Shown: positions 11,268-21,437 of the stretch, in pieces
How the letters are laid out: each line of letters opens with the position of its first letter
How positions within the stretch are numbered: position 1 is the first letter of the stretch
Origin: Ornithodoros turicata
Taxonomy: Eukaryota > Arthropoda > Arachnida > Ixodida > Argasidae
Reading direction: 5' to 3'
Assembly (NCBI RefSeq): GCF_037126465.1
Contig: NC_088202.1
Span: 96,813,962 to 96,877,961 of the forward strand
DNA length: 64,000 nt
The notes under the pieces: model-generated
Databases searched by the model: none
Told to the model about the DNA's origin: nothing
The model's input: only the letters and a program-made list of their open reading frames with translations
Made by a program: the position numbers and the translations under genes

Positions 11268-12338
11268 CAGAGCGTCGAACCGAAACGTTTTTCGGTTTGT
11301 TTCGGGTTCGACCATAAAGGTTCGGTTCCGGTTCAGCTCCGGAGTTCACATATATCGGTTCGATTAACCGGTTCAGGGCCTGTAAACCGGTTCGGAACCG
11401 GTTCGAGGTTCTAATATGCTACAAAATTATAGGTAGACATTAAAAATGATAGAATATCTCGTAGTTACGTTTTTTATGCATTTATTTGTTTTTTCACCAA
11501 CAGAACCCCCCTTTCATCCCTTCCCCGAGCACCGTGCCGCCAATCTACGCAGGCAGACCGCTCGAATCCCCCCCAGGATATGATTTAAATTGCAAAAAAA
11601 AAAAAAAAAAAAAAAACTCACTTCACTCACCGAAACTTGCATTCACCTCCGTGTGCTTCCTTTATCCTTGTTTGCGACTGCGTTCTGACATATTGGCACA
11701 ACTTCGGCCAGCTTCTACACCTCTAAAATCGAAACTATAGGAGTACGCTACGCTGCAGCCGCCGCCGTCGGGGCACTTGCAAATGGAAGGACTGGGCTGC
11801 TGTGACAGGCGGGGTCGCGGCACACTTGCAGCAGCAGTGCAGTGCAGCCTTATTGAACATAGTGGTTCTTTGGCTACGTTTTTAATGTTCCACATGATGT
11901 TGTTACAATGCACTGCTGCTGCAACTTTCGTAGGTAGGAATCACAAAACATGTTCCTTCTATAAGCGGCGGCGAGAGGACAACTTCCTTCACCCTTGGCC
12001 TTGTATGTCCCGCGCTACCGAATGGAACGCGAGATCTAGAGTATTATGTCACATAAAACGGACGTCGTCACCAGGCGATGGGATAGATACGCTTTAGTGT
12101 AATGCCCTCTGGGCCCTTGGGATTAATAAATGAAATGAAAAAATAAATGAAATGAAATAACAGGCGGCACACATGCCAACTCGAACCGAACTGGTATCCC
12201 GAACCGGTAACCGAAGTTTTTAGGTTGGTTCGGTTCCGGCTCAGCTCCAAGATGGCGCTAGTAATTGACGTTCAGTTCCCGCTAAAAACAACGGTTAATT
12301 CGGGTTTTCGGTTTCGATTTCGGTTCCGGATCGACGCG
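11268..12338. mobile_element. GGTTC-rich palindromic element inserted in duplication copy 2
   Basis: The inserted segment is absent from copy 1 at the matching site. Its ends carry inverted GCGTCGAACCGAAAC and GCGTCGATCCGGAACC-like sequences. Both flanks of the interior are full of GGTTCGGAACC-type palindromic repeats. No target duplication is obvious at the junctions. The interior also holds an A-run at 11595-11616 and a LINE-like 3' tail at about 12094-12162. Confidence 0.6.
12094..12162 (+). repeat. LINE-like 3' end with (AAATG)n tail
   Basis: A short GTAATGCCCTCTGGGCCC segment is followed by ATTAATAAATGAAATGAA and further AAATG repeats. This resembles the 3' terminus of CR1-group LINEs, whose tails are short tandem repeats. 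It is only a fragment, with no coding part retained. Confidence 0.4.
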
Positions 12339-13194
12339 TAGTTAGTCGCTATCTTTGTGATGCACCGCCGCAGTCAGTTGCAGATATTGAGCTTCGCTTT
12401 AGTATTTAAAACTTTGTCGCGACACACGTCAACTTCTGCATCCAGCGAATTGTGCCTGACGCGATAATAGCAGCAATGCATTGGATGCACTGTGAATCCT
12501 GAGGTGAATGAGGCGGTGGATGATTCATGGCTGTATCGATCCGTATAGACACAATATGAAGGAAAATAAACAATCAGCTCAAGTGCTCTTCGCAACAACG
12601 CCAGTTCGATTGTTATTGCTACCGGGTTCGTAAATTTTATAACTTTATAACTGCAGATTGCGATGCTAAATCATTTTTGAATCTACTAGGATTGAATCAT
12701 CTTTAGAGCTTTACATGAAGACAAGACGATGCTCCACCTGAGTAGTTAAGCACACATGCAGGCACAAGTACACCTTTATCATTCGTTATCATGCACATGT
12801 ATTGACGGCACATGTATTTCATTACTCGAAATTACCCTGTTATAACAGCTTCGACAGCGGGAACACTCGCTTACGTCAGAGCCATATCTGATGTAGTGTG
12901 CGGTGCGGCTAAACTAGGGGGTGGCACAGACTAAGTATGCCTGTTTAAGTTTGATGCGCTGTTAAAATACGCTTTAGTGACCATAACAGTGGTTATTATC
13001 GGTCTTTGTGGGTCGCACTGTACTTTCCCGCAGCTCGAGTTGTAAAACGCTCTGCATGCCATCCGCTTTGTAGTGCAAGTCTTGTGAATTGACCGGAAGT
13101 GAGCGAAGAACATGGAACGCAGTACCAGGGGTCGGTGCTCCCCAATCCCTTCAAAAGAAGAAGAAAAAAACGGACATACTTTATTTAGCAGTTT

Positions 13195-14160
13195 TAACTT
13201 TAACAGTTAACAGTTACAGGTCAGTTCCGGGGAAAATCCATTGTGACAGACAGACTTGTACAGGTTACTAAAAAAAAGTGATTGATTACCGTTACCCTGG
13301 ACGAAAAAGTAATATTTTACCGTTACAAATTACTCGACGGGAAAAGTAACGAAGTAACGTCTAGAAAAGCAACGCGATTTACTTTCGATATCTGAGCAAA
13401 AAAGTACAAACAAGAGTGTTTGAACGCCGTCGTGCATGACCGCGAGCACTGCAAGCTGCAAAGCACCCAGAAATGCATGAGTTAAAGCTCTAAACCGACA
13501 GAAATTTTGCTTGAGGGAGGCACAGCAGGCATTTGAACAATAGTTTTTTTTTTCTGACCTTTCTCTCCAGCGCTGTGAACATGCCAGATAGCTAGGCCAC
13601 GGCGACAAGTCTTTGCAAATCGTCGCCATCGTTCTGACATGAACAGTATTCCGCACAAGACTAACAGGAGCTCATGAATGTACAAGAGTCGCAATAGGTT
13701 ATCGGGGTCGAGAGTTCTGTGTTCTCTGTGCATCTCGCATAGTGAGAGAAGACAAGAGAGTTCCAACTGGGACTACGACAAATGTCTCATCAGGTTCATG
13801 GTACAACAAACAGTCCAACCTACTGTATGCAGGCCGGATTACGGAAATGTTGTCCACATGAATAGGTAGAGGAGAGTGCACTCAAAAATACACTACACGC
13901 GCGAAACACCGTGGCAACTGGCTTCGCGTAAGGAATTGTGGCAAAAAATCCTGAATATAAGACGGCTGTCTTGGAATTTGCAGAGCGGAGTTGGTTTTGT
14001 CTTCCCGAACAATGTTGATTCTTTCGTCTCAAAGTAATCGATTAATTGGCAATTCATTACTGAAAGTTGTAATTGAATTACTAAAAAATTACTTGGTCAG
14101 AAAAGTAATCGGTTACGTTACAAATTACTCAAAAAGTAATTGATTGCTAGTAACGCCATT
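13195..14160. mobile_element. Degenerate hAT-like element with TTAC/GTAA subterminal repeats
   Basis: Both flanks (13195-13370 and 14025-14160) are made of repeated AAAGTAAT, GTTAC and ATTACT motifs in inverted arrangement. This is the style of several hAT families. The middle contains no recognisable transposase. The exact termini and target duplication could not be fixed. Confidence 0.4.
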
Positions 14161-14519
14161 GCAAAGGTAGGTGCCTATACTGAGAGTACCTCCAAAATAG
14201 TTTGGACGTTTTTTACCCTGTACTTACGAGGAAATCGATTTTTTGCTCTGCCGTCCGATCGTCTGCTTGAACCACTGACGCCACGGCCAGCTTTCTCTAT
14301 GGCTGTCCTTGGCTTGCTTACTTGCTCGCAGTTTTGCAATCGCCAGGCTGAAAGCGAAATCCAGAGTCGCTCGTACGTACGAGCGTCGTTCCCTTCGTCT
14401 AAATTTGATCATCATCGTTTTATTTCGGCTGGCCAGTACACCCAGCTACGGCTAAGGTGTCACTTTGCGAGAGATGTGAGAATGCCATGCTCCTCGCTGT
14501 ACGATCGAGCAGGTACGCT

Positions 14520-14769
14520 AACAACAAAGATGTTTCGTACGAAGTTCCTAGTTGATTTCGTGCGTGACTCGGTGGCACCAGAGCAGTGGTTGAGTGCTCT
14601 TAACTCAACAAGGCAACAGTCATGCGTGCTCAAAGCAGTTTGCTCCAGAATATGACGATGTGTTTACCTGACTGCCGATTCGGACTCGAAAAGGCGCTGA
14701 AAAGGCATGCAGCACCCGCCTTGTTCGACGACGACAAAGAGGATAGCAGCAAAGCACCAAAGATGCAGG
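14520..14769 (+). pseudogene. THAP-like domain fossil
   Basis: In one frame the product includes VRDSVAPEQWLSALNST. A one-base shift gives CSKQFAPEYDDVF, and a further shift gives CRFGLEKALKRHAAPALF, followed by DDDKEDSSKAPKMQ and a possible donor GT. This order matches the second half of a THAP zinc-binding domain: a W-containing helix, a C-x2-H/Q-F motif, then a basic segment and an A-x-P-x-x-F box. The first cysteine pair is not visible and the frame is shifted, so it is a decayed remnant. It lies about 0.6 kb outside the TTAA element that carries an intact THAP gene. Confidence 0.4.
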
Positions 14770-14789
14770 TATGGTAAGTGTAATGTAGG

Positions 14790-15398
14790 AAAGTGTGTGC
14801 ACGAACTTGCGCACAATATGAACATGTGAACGGTAATTGTGGGGCTGCTGAGCCCTATAGTCCGCGGCTGTATGTAAAACTACGCAGTTTCACAGAGAAG
14901 TTGATTGCGAAATTACATCAGTTTGAAGAAGCCTCAGCTTGGGCACAGAGAAGTCGAAATAGTCACAGCAACTGACTTGAGGGTTGCTGATTTGACACAT
15001 TCTGTATCTGTCTTGACTCCTGTGTGATCATGCTCAGCCTTCCCCCAACCATGGAACTACCCCATATCCCACTTGCATGGCAGCAGCGAAAACGCGGAAC
15101 CCTAGTTATGGCATATTCCACATGAAAAGGCGCGCGTAGTGCCTATTTTACGTATTTCCTTTTACTCCAAATACCCTCTCTCTCTCTCTCTCTCTCTCTT
15201 TATATTTCCAGATGGCCAGGTGTGAGAGCTATCTGCTCCTTTTCCCATTGAAGGTTTTACTGGCTTCGGGAATGCTTTAGGTCCTCCTTCGCGAGAATTT
15301 CAGTCACAGTACAATATGGTATCAATGTTTCGGTGGGATGTGGTGTTCAGCCCCACCCTGGCTGGTCCACTGCGCGATAAATTAACGCAAATATTTAA
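14790..15398. other. No gene recognised; (TC)n microsatellite
   Basis: The only clear feature is a dinucleotide run of TC at about 15174-15200. The stretch runs up to the TTAA target of the next element at 15395-15398. Confidence 0.5.
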
Positions 15399-15666
15399 AG
15401 GGACAGTCGCATTCTCCGAGGTCAATTTCGAAACTAATGCGAATTCTAATTCCTTGCCGACCACTGAAATGGGCCCGAAAATACCATTTCGATCCGCGGC
15501 GTACTTTTCGCGCAATCCGATGAAAAGGAAACCGGAATCCTTGCGCCCTCGCTCTCTAAAGGTGGGAGCAAACGTCACCCGGATAAGGCCAATCAGCGCG
15601 CGCCCTGGGTAAATGCGAGCCGCGCGCCTGTTTGGCGATCGCGAAGCGAAGGCGAAGGTAGCAATC

Positions 15667-17110
15667 ATGGAGTCTGAAAACGAGAGAGATGTTTCTCTGT
15701 CTGGGGGAGATGCTGACGAACATGTAAGCGGTAACGGCGACGAGTTAATGCTGGATGATGACCCATACTCTACGGACCCAATGCCTCTGGAACCCGAGAA
15801 CCATGCACGAGATGTGGCTGCGGCTAACTCGCGGGATGACATTTTCAGGTGACGTATCTCTTTACATGGTTGCCGTCGGATGTGCGAAACAGTTTAGAAT
15901 GTTGAAACTGTTGTCGGCAGGTGTCTGTGTGGAGTCTGCGACCCACAGGAGCCCGACGAGCGCCTGTGTTGCCATTCTGTTGCCAGGGTGGTAGAAATGT
16001 GCAACAGTGCCGCCGTGCAGTGGATAACACAACACCCATTACTCAGGGACATCTGCCTCCGTAGGGAGCTTCTAGTGGTGTACGCGCCTCAATTCTGCCG
16101 CTACGATCAACATTTTAGGCGACCCAATCCCCAGGACCACAGGTAAGCCTGCTGCAGTGCTCCTCCGTTTGCTGTGATTACGACAGTAATGATTTTTTCG
16201 GTTTAAATGACCTCCCATCAAGATTCGGAAGGGTAAACTCGGGTGCTAGTCGGGTGTTGTTGGTTACGCAAATTGTCAAACCTAAAGTGGACACGGGTTG
16301 TATACAAAAGGGCGGCTATTCTCAGCAGCTTTTTGGCCTACACAAGTTCGTCCCCCATAAATCATAAGCGTGGCCGACAGCCGTGGAACGACCCAGAATC
16401 CTGGTCCAACAATTCCCTTAGGAAAAGTGAAGCATCATAGTCGCCTCAGCTAGTCTCGACATGCTCTCAATTATGCCAGTTAGCTATGGCCTGATTGGCA
16501 ACACAAAACCCTGATTGACAGATACCCAGTGGGAATTCTGAAGGATAGTCTTACAAGTCTGAAAACAGAAGCATTTGAGGTGCCAATAAAGGGGGGGGGG
16601 AGCATGTTACTGAAGAATGTAAGAGTAATATATTTTGGGAGAAATTAGATTTTGCCGGAATTGGAGGGAAGCCGGTTCGGGAGTGAGTTAGCTGTTGGAA
16701 TCGCGTTCATCCTGAAGGAGGCGGACCATTTTTCTGTTGTACTATGTTGCACACCTGCCAACCTTCCACATTCAAAATGCGGGAGACCCCGGAACTAAGA
16801 AAGGAATGCACACAGGCTTTGAACTCCAAGGTTGGGATAGTGTCTGTTCTTCTGTTCTGGCCATTGTCTTCCCAACATTGTGGGAGATTTGGCAGATATG
16901 CAAATGCCCACAAGATACAATGCTAAACAAAAAGAAATGTCATGTGGATTTGTCTTTTCCAGCTGCCTGAGGTTCACGACATACTCGTCATTCACGAGAT
17001 GGGTCTGGGGATACCTTGGTCCAAGGAACAGACGACAGGTTCCTGGATGCGTTGTCCGTGCCATCAGGAGGGAGTTCCCATCTACATCCTATCAAGGCTA
17101 TCCGCGTTAG
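15667..17110 (+). CDS. P2X7-ballast-domain protein, three exons (183 aa)
   Basis: Exons are 15667-15848, 15921-16142 and 16963-17110. Both introns begin GT and end AG, and both junctions are phase 2, giving one open frame of 552 bases. Residues 1-60 are acidic (ESENERDVSLSGGD, DELMLDDD). Residues 61-183 match the Zn-binding cysteine-rich ballast of vertebrate P2X7: C-x-C-G-x-C (CLCGVC), a CC pair, ITQHPLLRDICLRREL, FTRWVWGYLGPRNRR, PGCVVRAIRREFPS and a terminal YQGY. No membrane segment is present, so this is a stand-alone soluble ballast protein, not a receptor. The upstream in-frame ATG at 15613 is an alternative start; 15667 has the better context (AATCATGG). It converges with the THAP gene. 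A likely poly(A) signal AATAAA lies at 17620. Domain identity is strong. Function in the element is unknown. Confidence 0.85.
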
Positions 17111-17190
17111 GACCATCGAAGCAAGGGTGTCTTGACAAGAGAGACAAGCTGGTGCATACTGATGGCTGGAACTGGAGACATGTAGTAGCA

Positions 17191-17392
17191 AGACAAAAAT
17201 TTTGCTGACATAGGCACACTTTGTGTAAATGAGCCCTTGGTCATCCCCCTTGCCTCCCATCAGAGGTTTTGGAGGATACTATAGGTGTGTGGTGACACCA
17301 ATAGTATCCTCCTAAACCTCTGATGGGAGGCAAGGGGGATGACCAAGGGCTCATTTACACCACGTGTGCCTATGTCAGCAAAATTTTCGTCT
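17191..17392. repeat. About 98-bp-arm near-perfect palindrome
   Basis: The left arm, 17191-17288, is nearly identical to the complement of the right arm, 17295-17392, around a 6-base loop. It begins 80 bases after the ballast-gene stop codon and would fall in that gene's 3' untranslated RNA. Transcribed from either strand it would form a very long hairpin. It shares the TGCCTCCCAT core with the smaller hairpin at 17688-17746. Confidence 0.9.
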
Positions 17393-17687
17393 TGCAGCAA
17401 TTTTCGTCTTTTCTTCATTGCAGTGTGGGGGATGTTTTGTCTTGTCACTCTGTATCTCCAGTTGCAGTCAACAGACTGTCTACCCATCTGTACAGTAAAA
17501 ACTACTACATGTGGCAGTATTAGCTCTGGCATCAAATCCAGACTGTACTGCACTAAGTTAGTGCCGAGGTGGGAATATTTTGAATTCTGTGCAGATTTTC
17601 AATGCGGTGTAGTGACGGGAATAAAGAATGAACCTATAATTGTATCGATTTATTGTACAGTGGAGTATGACGGAGTGGGAATAACGA

Positions 17688-17746
17688 AATAGCATAGGTT
17701 TATTTGCCTCCCATTATGTATGGGAGGCAAATAAACCTAAGCTATT
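17688..17746. terminator. Hairpin with poly(A) signals on both strands between convergent genes
   Basis: Two 27-base arms (17688-17714 and 17720-17746) with one mismatch surround a 5-base loop. Each arm contains GGCAAATAAACC in one orientation, so an AATAAA hexamer exists on both strands. An extra minus-strand AATAAA lies at 17746-17751. It sits between the stop codons of the plus-strand ballast gene (17110) and the minus-strand THAP gene (17854). A shared bidirectional 3'-end site is the natural reading, but use of these signals is inferred. Confidence 0.6.
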
Positions 17747-17853
17747 TTATTATGTTGTGCTGTGGTTAATGTGGTGTGAAGTCTGGGCGGTTACAGGTAC
17801 GCTGCCACAGGGATGTTAGGAGGGTTCATGTTGGCAGATCCATATCTGGTGTA

Positions 17854-19065
17854 CTAATACGCTATGCAAATCTGTGTCCATTGTTTTCCTCTTCCTGGAA
17901 TCAGGGGACGACAATCCCCTTGTGAGATGCGCCGTGAAGTGGGAAGTGGGTCCCCAGCACTTGCTTCAGCCATGACCTCCACATCTGAAATATGGCCTTG
18001 AGTGTTAACACTCGAAAGAATATGTTGAGGGCCTAGCAGGTACAATAACAAACATAAAAATGACTGTGCAAATAAATATTCCCCTTTGCGGTCCCTATTT
18101 CACTGGCACAGTTATTTTCCTGTCGACATTACGTTATAAACGCTGGCAGCCGCATCACACAAGATTCCTTTCACAGAACTCTACAATTTTCAGGGCTCGT
18201 ACATATCCATTATTTTGTGGGACGTGCAAAAAGAATTGCAATATTTTCGTGGCTTGACAAAACATACCAAATCCAGTTGATTCCGTTGACGTGCTTGCTG
18301 CCGCCTGAAATAGAGCCAGAAATTAGCAACAAGGCTGCAGTAGAATACTGATGCAAGTGTCTCGGACGTAGCCAAACACAGATTGCGATGCTTTCACATC
18401 CCCGAATGCTGCCATCAGGCTTACACTATGAACTGTAGAAACATCCACTAGCTGCAATAAGATTAGAATAATGCTGTCATGTGGGAGTGTTACGTTACTC
18501 CTGCATAATACTGGCGACAATTAGCACAGCAACAACACACCAATCTTTTTTCTCTAGAGTACGCGTACTATTGCGTCAGAATACTGCAATCATTGTAATA
18601 ATTTGTGTACATTAGTAGCCGGTGTGACTGTGACGTTACAATCGGCGGCGAGGCCAGGTGTTCGCGATGATGTTTACTGTGACAACTGATATTTTTCATC
18701 GCAGCGTATAGCTGTGACCACGCAAAATTGTCACTTACCTCCGTTACTGGTTCCTGCCCTTGTGCCTGATCGAATGTGGTAGGGGTGGTAGGCACGGCGT
18801 CAATCTTCAGCCGCTTCTGTTTCTGCCGTAGCCCAAGCCGAACTTGCAATACATCTTCATCAAAATAGGCGTCGTCGGCGAAATGAGAGGAACAGACGCG
18901 TGAAACATTCAACCCTTGGGCCACACCACAGTAGTGGCTGGCGATCGCTGCCTCCCACTTTCGTTTCGTTTCGCCATTGCGAGGTCGGTGAAATGTAAGC
19001 TCGGGATTCGCGTTATAAGTCTTTCTGCACCCGAGCACGTAGCACCGGTTTCCTGGCTGTGACAT
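17854..19065 (-). CDS. THAP-domain protein, four exons (173 aa)
   Basis: Exon 1 (19065-18739) starts with ATG and encodes a full THAP DNA-binding domain. Its C2CH zinc ligands are C8, C13, C58 and H61 (CYVLGC and VCSSHF), with FHRPRNGETKRKWEAAI between them. RLGLRQKQKRLKIDAVPTTP follows, a variant of the THAP A-V-P-T box. The donor is a consensus GTAAGT. Inferred later exons are 18451-18425, 18304-18268 and 17984-17854. All have AG acceptors, the first three have GT donors, and the phases 0, 0 and 1 are compatible, giving 522 bases of open frame. The tail is short, low in complexity and Ser/Thr-rich, with no transposase. Exon 1 is very secure. Exons 2-4 are a prediction, and reading through exon 1 instead would stop at 18568. 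It probably binds the element ends or its promoter. Confidence 0.75.
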
Positions 19066-19461
19066 CGCACGTCAACGGCGTGAAATCCTAGGCCACACGC
19101 TGTGGTTCAAAGTACTTCAAAGCAAACGCGACAAGACAACAAGAAAAAGGGGTACCCGCACGCTCAGACACACACAGAATCTGCGGCGGGAATGAGCGCC
19201 TCCTGATGGTTGGTTTATCCGGGTGACGTCATCCAGTGTCGGCGCCTTACGGGGATTGCCGTGCGCGCCGGAAGCGCGAACATTTAAAAATCGTTTCTGA
19301 GTCAACCAAGTGGATTTGTGCGGAGAAAATTTGCCGGCGTACATTATGAACGACAGGGAACATGACCATAATAGTTCCGGAACACGCTTCCGGATGCGAC
19401 TATCCCTTTAAGATATATCTTGCTGCAGCGCTCAAGTCTTAGACCTTAGCGTCAGTCGTGA

Positions 19462-19530
19462 CGTTACCCACATCCGTGAGGCCGACAACGGCGAGCCTTC
19501 TCACCATCGCCACCACCACCACCACCACCT
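19462..19530 (+). mobile_element. 5'-truncated SINE, (ACC)n tail, copy 2
   Basis: The diagnostic 3' block GTGAGGCCGACAACGGCGAG at about 19477-19496 is followed by a (CCA)n run to 19530. It matches the 3' ends at 4.3 kb and 26.6 kb. The tRNA-like head is missing, as expected from incomplete reverse transcription. It lies just outside the right TTAA of the neighbouring element. Confidence 0.65.
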
Positions 19531-19868
19531 TAGCAGCATGGCGAGCATGCTCGCTGCGCGTGTATGTGTAGAGTGGTCTATACTTGGCTTTTTCGCTTTC
19601 CTTATACCGTTAGGAAGACTAGCGGCGTCCGCGTTTCAACAACTGCCGGCCTCTCTAGCTGAGCACAAGATCGCGGGCTCAATCCAGGCCGAGCAGGGTA
19701 GCAGTGTCGGGGCGGTAAACATTGCTTCCAGCATCGTGTCTCAAAGATTTTTGGGGTATGTGAAAAGAACCCCAGGTGGTCGAAATTATCCGCAGACCTG
19801 CCCTGCGGCACGTGCAGCATTTCAGCACACAAACAGGCTGATACACATTACGTGCATATCTACTCTCA

Positions 19869-20026
19869 TAGATGGGTAGAAATCCAGCGAACCGGTAGAA
19901 TGTAGGAAGGGAGTTGCCTCAGGACAGAAGCCGCCGATATTTCGAACAGAGACTGTTCTGGCCCAGAAGAAGAACAGTCTCTGTTCGAAATATCGGCGGC
20001 TTCTGTCCTGAGGCAACTCCCTCCCT
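19869..20026. mobile_element. Snap-back insertion with 13-bp target duplication, copy 2
   Basis: The 158-bp insert is flanked by an exact 13-bp duplication ATATCTACTCTCA at 19856-19868 and 20027-20039. Its ends (TAGATGGGTAGAAATCC and CAACTCCCTCCCT) are those of the copy at 7786-8055, reversed. The core is an almost perfect inverted repeat of about 65 bases per arm around GGCCC at about 19960. It contains AGAAGAAG, a short ACAG/CTGT stem and CGAAATATCGG. Two independent copies with 13-bp duplications argue for retroposition, possibly Penelope-like. Confidence 0.75.
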
Positions 20027-20624
20027 ATATCTACTCTCAGTTATTTTATTATTCAATATGCACAGTGGCGCAGTGCTAAAAGTGCCAAAATCTATGGTTG
20101 TGGTGTATGCCTTCTCTGTTGCAGGCTCCTGAACGGCGATTTTATTATTTTACAGCGTGATCCCTCATACAGTGCTCAAATTTTGTCAAAAATTCATTAA
20201 CTTCGCACCAACAACGACGAAAAACAATGCTTATGTTAACACTTTTAATGCGTATTTCGAGGTACACATTCAGCGCATATTTTTGGTGCATAGCTGCATA
20301 TATATTTCTGGAGTTTTTAGTACATATTTATCTGCGATTATATTATTATCAGACAAAGCCGTCACGCTACTTCGAAGCGTAATTTTGTGCGGCAATGTCA
20401 AGGTAAAATCATAACGCGGAAGCACGGTGTTCTCTAGTTGCCCAAAACGACATCGGGCACTTGACATCATTTTGTTCACATGACAGTGACCTACCCAGAG
20501 TTCATACTGCATAATACCTGTTGAATTTTGCCATATACTCGCTCATTTGCCCAGACAGCAGGTATGTTTCGGTGCTAGCAGTAACAAAAAGAAAAACGAG
20601 CGCCAGAAGGCTCTCTGGTTTATA

Positions 20625-21437
20625 CAGGGTGTCCCAGAAAACGTGTCATTGAATTATAATAAAAAAACTACACCACCTAGAATCATGCGGTCAACGGCAT
20701 TTGTTCTTACTAGGTTTTTCCACCTCCTCATGTGAATGGCGTGTGACGTAAGTTTAATTATGTAAATTTTTGCGAACTGAAGTCGGAGCAATGTGAAGAG
20801 CGTGTCTAATTCACTCAAATTAATGATAATTGAAGGGGATATTCAAGGGCTATCCCATCAGAAAAAATAGCCGAACATCATTCTTTTCGTAGCACCGAAC
20901 CAGAACGCGCGACGACTTTTTGAGCGCAATCGCTCTCCAAACCCAGCCCACAGAGTGATAGTAGAAAAAGTGACAGTTCCTGAAATTGGGAGAGGGAAAC
21001 TGCGATCCCAGCGAAAGTTGGACGCGATAAGCCATACCTGCGTTATCTCTTCCTGCATTGGAGGTGTGGGCTGGGCTTCCAACCTCCTTTCGTCGGACCG
21101 ACAAGGATTGCGCTGAAAAATTTGGCGCGCTCTACCTCCGTATAGCGTGATGTTCGGTTATTTTTTCTGATGGGATAGCCCTTGAATATCCCCGTCAATT
21201 ATCATTAATTTGAGTGAATTAGACACGCTCTTCACATTGGTGGGGTAAAAAAGTGAGCTTTACTTGGCAAATTTCCGACTTCAGTTCGCAAAAATTTACA
21301 TAATTAAACTTACGTTACACGACATTCACATGAGGAGGTGGCAAAAACCTAGTAAGAACAAATGCCGTTGACCGCATGGTTCTAGGTGGTGTAGTTTTTT
21401 TACTATAATTCAATTACACGTTTTCTGGGACACCCTG
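20625..21437. mobile_element. Palindromic TA-flanked MITE, CAGGGTGTCCCAG ends
   Basis: The ends are CAGGGTGTCCCAGAAAACG at 20625 and its complement ending at 21437, each bordered by TA. The arms run roughly 20625-20890 and 21160-21437 and are very similar, with small gaps. TA borders and CAGGGTGTCC ends suggest a Tc1/mariner-type non-autonomous element. About 270 bases of unrelated centre contain no recognisable gene. A broken piece of the same end (GGGACACCCTG) is seen near 31708. Confidence 0.75.

Larger units (their letters stand above)
11166..13152 (+). repeat. Dispersed duplication, copy 2, split by an insertion
   Basis: Two blocks, 11166-11267 and 12339-13152, match 1150-2067 in order and orientation. 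The join in copy 1 (ATTTTATA then GTAGTTAG) marks where about 1.07 kb of foreign sequence entered copy 2. After position 13152 the two copies diverge at an A-rich stretch. No coding function is recognised. Confidence 0.7.
15399..19407. mobile_element. Kolobok-like TTAA element with convergent P2X7-ballast and THAP genes
   Basis: The left end reads AGGGACAGTCGCAT at 15399. The right end, on the opposite strand, reads AGGGATAGTCGCAT, ending at 19407. These are 14-bp inverted repeats with one mismatch. Both sides carry TTAA (15395-15398 and 19408-19411). TTAA duplications with AGGG-like ends are known for Kolobok, and Kolobok proteins often carry THAP domains; piggyBac also uses TTAA but has different ends. 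The 4009-bp interior holds two small spliced genes pointing inward, a palindrome at 17191-17392 and a hairpin at 17688-17746. No DDE transposase was found, so the element is probably mobilised in trans or is a derivative that kept accessory genes. Superfamily assignment is inferred. Confidence 0.75.

Noticed and set aside
14140..14655. 171-codon open frame on the plus strand
   Set aside because: It begins at a non-ATG codon, overlaps an opposite-strand frame, and only its last part (THAP-like, shifted) has any family resemblance.
15300..15842. 180-codon frame on the minus strand across the ballast gene's first exon
   Set aside because: It is the antisense shadow of exon 1 and of the element's left end, with no domain of its own.
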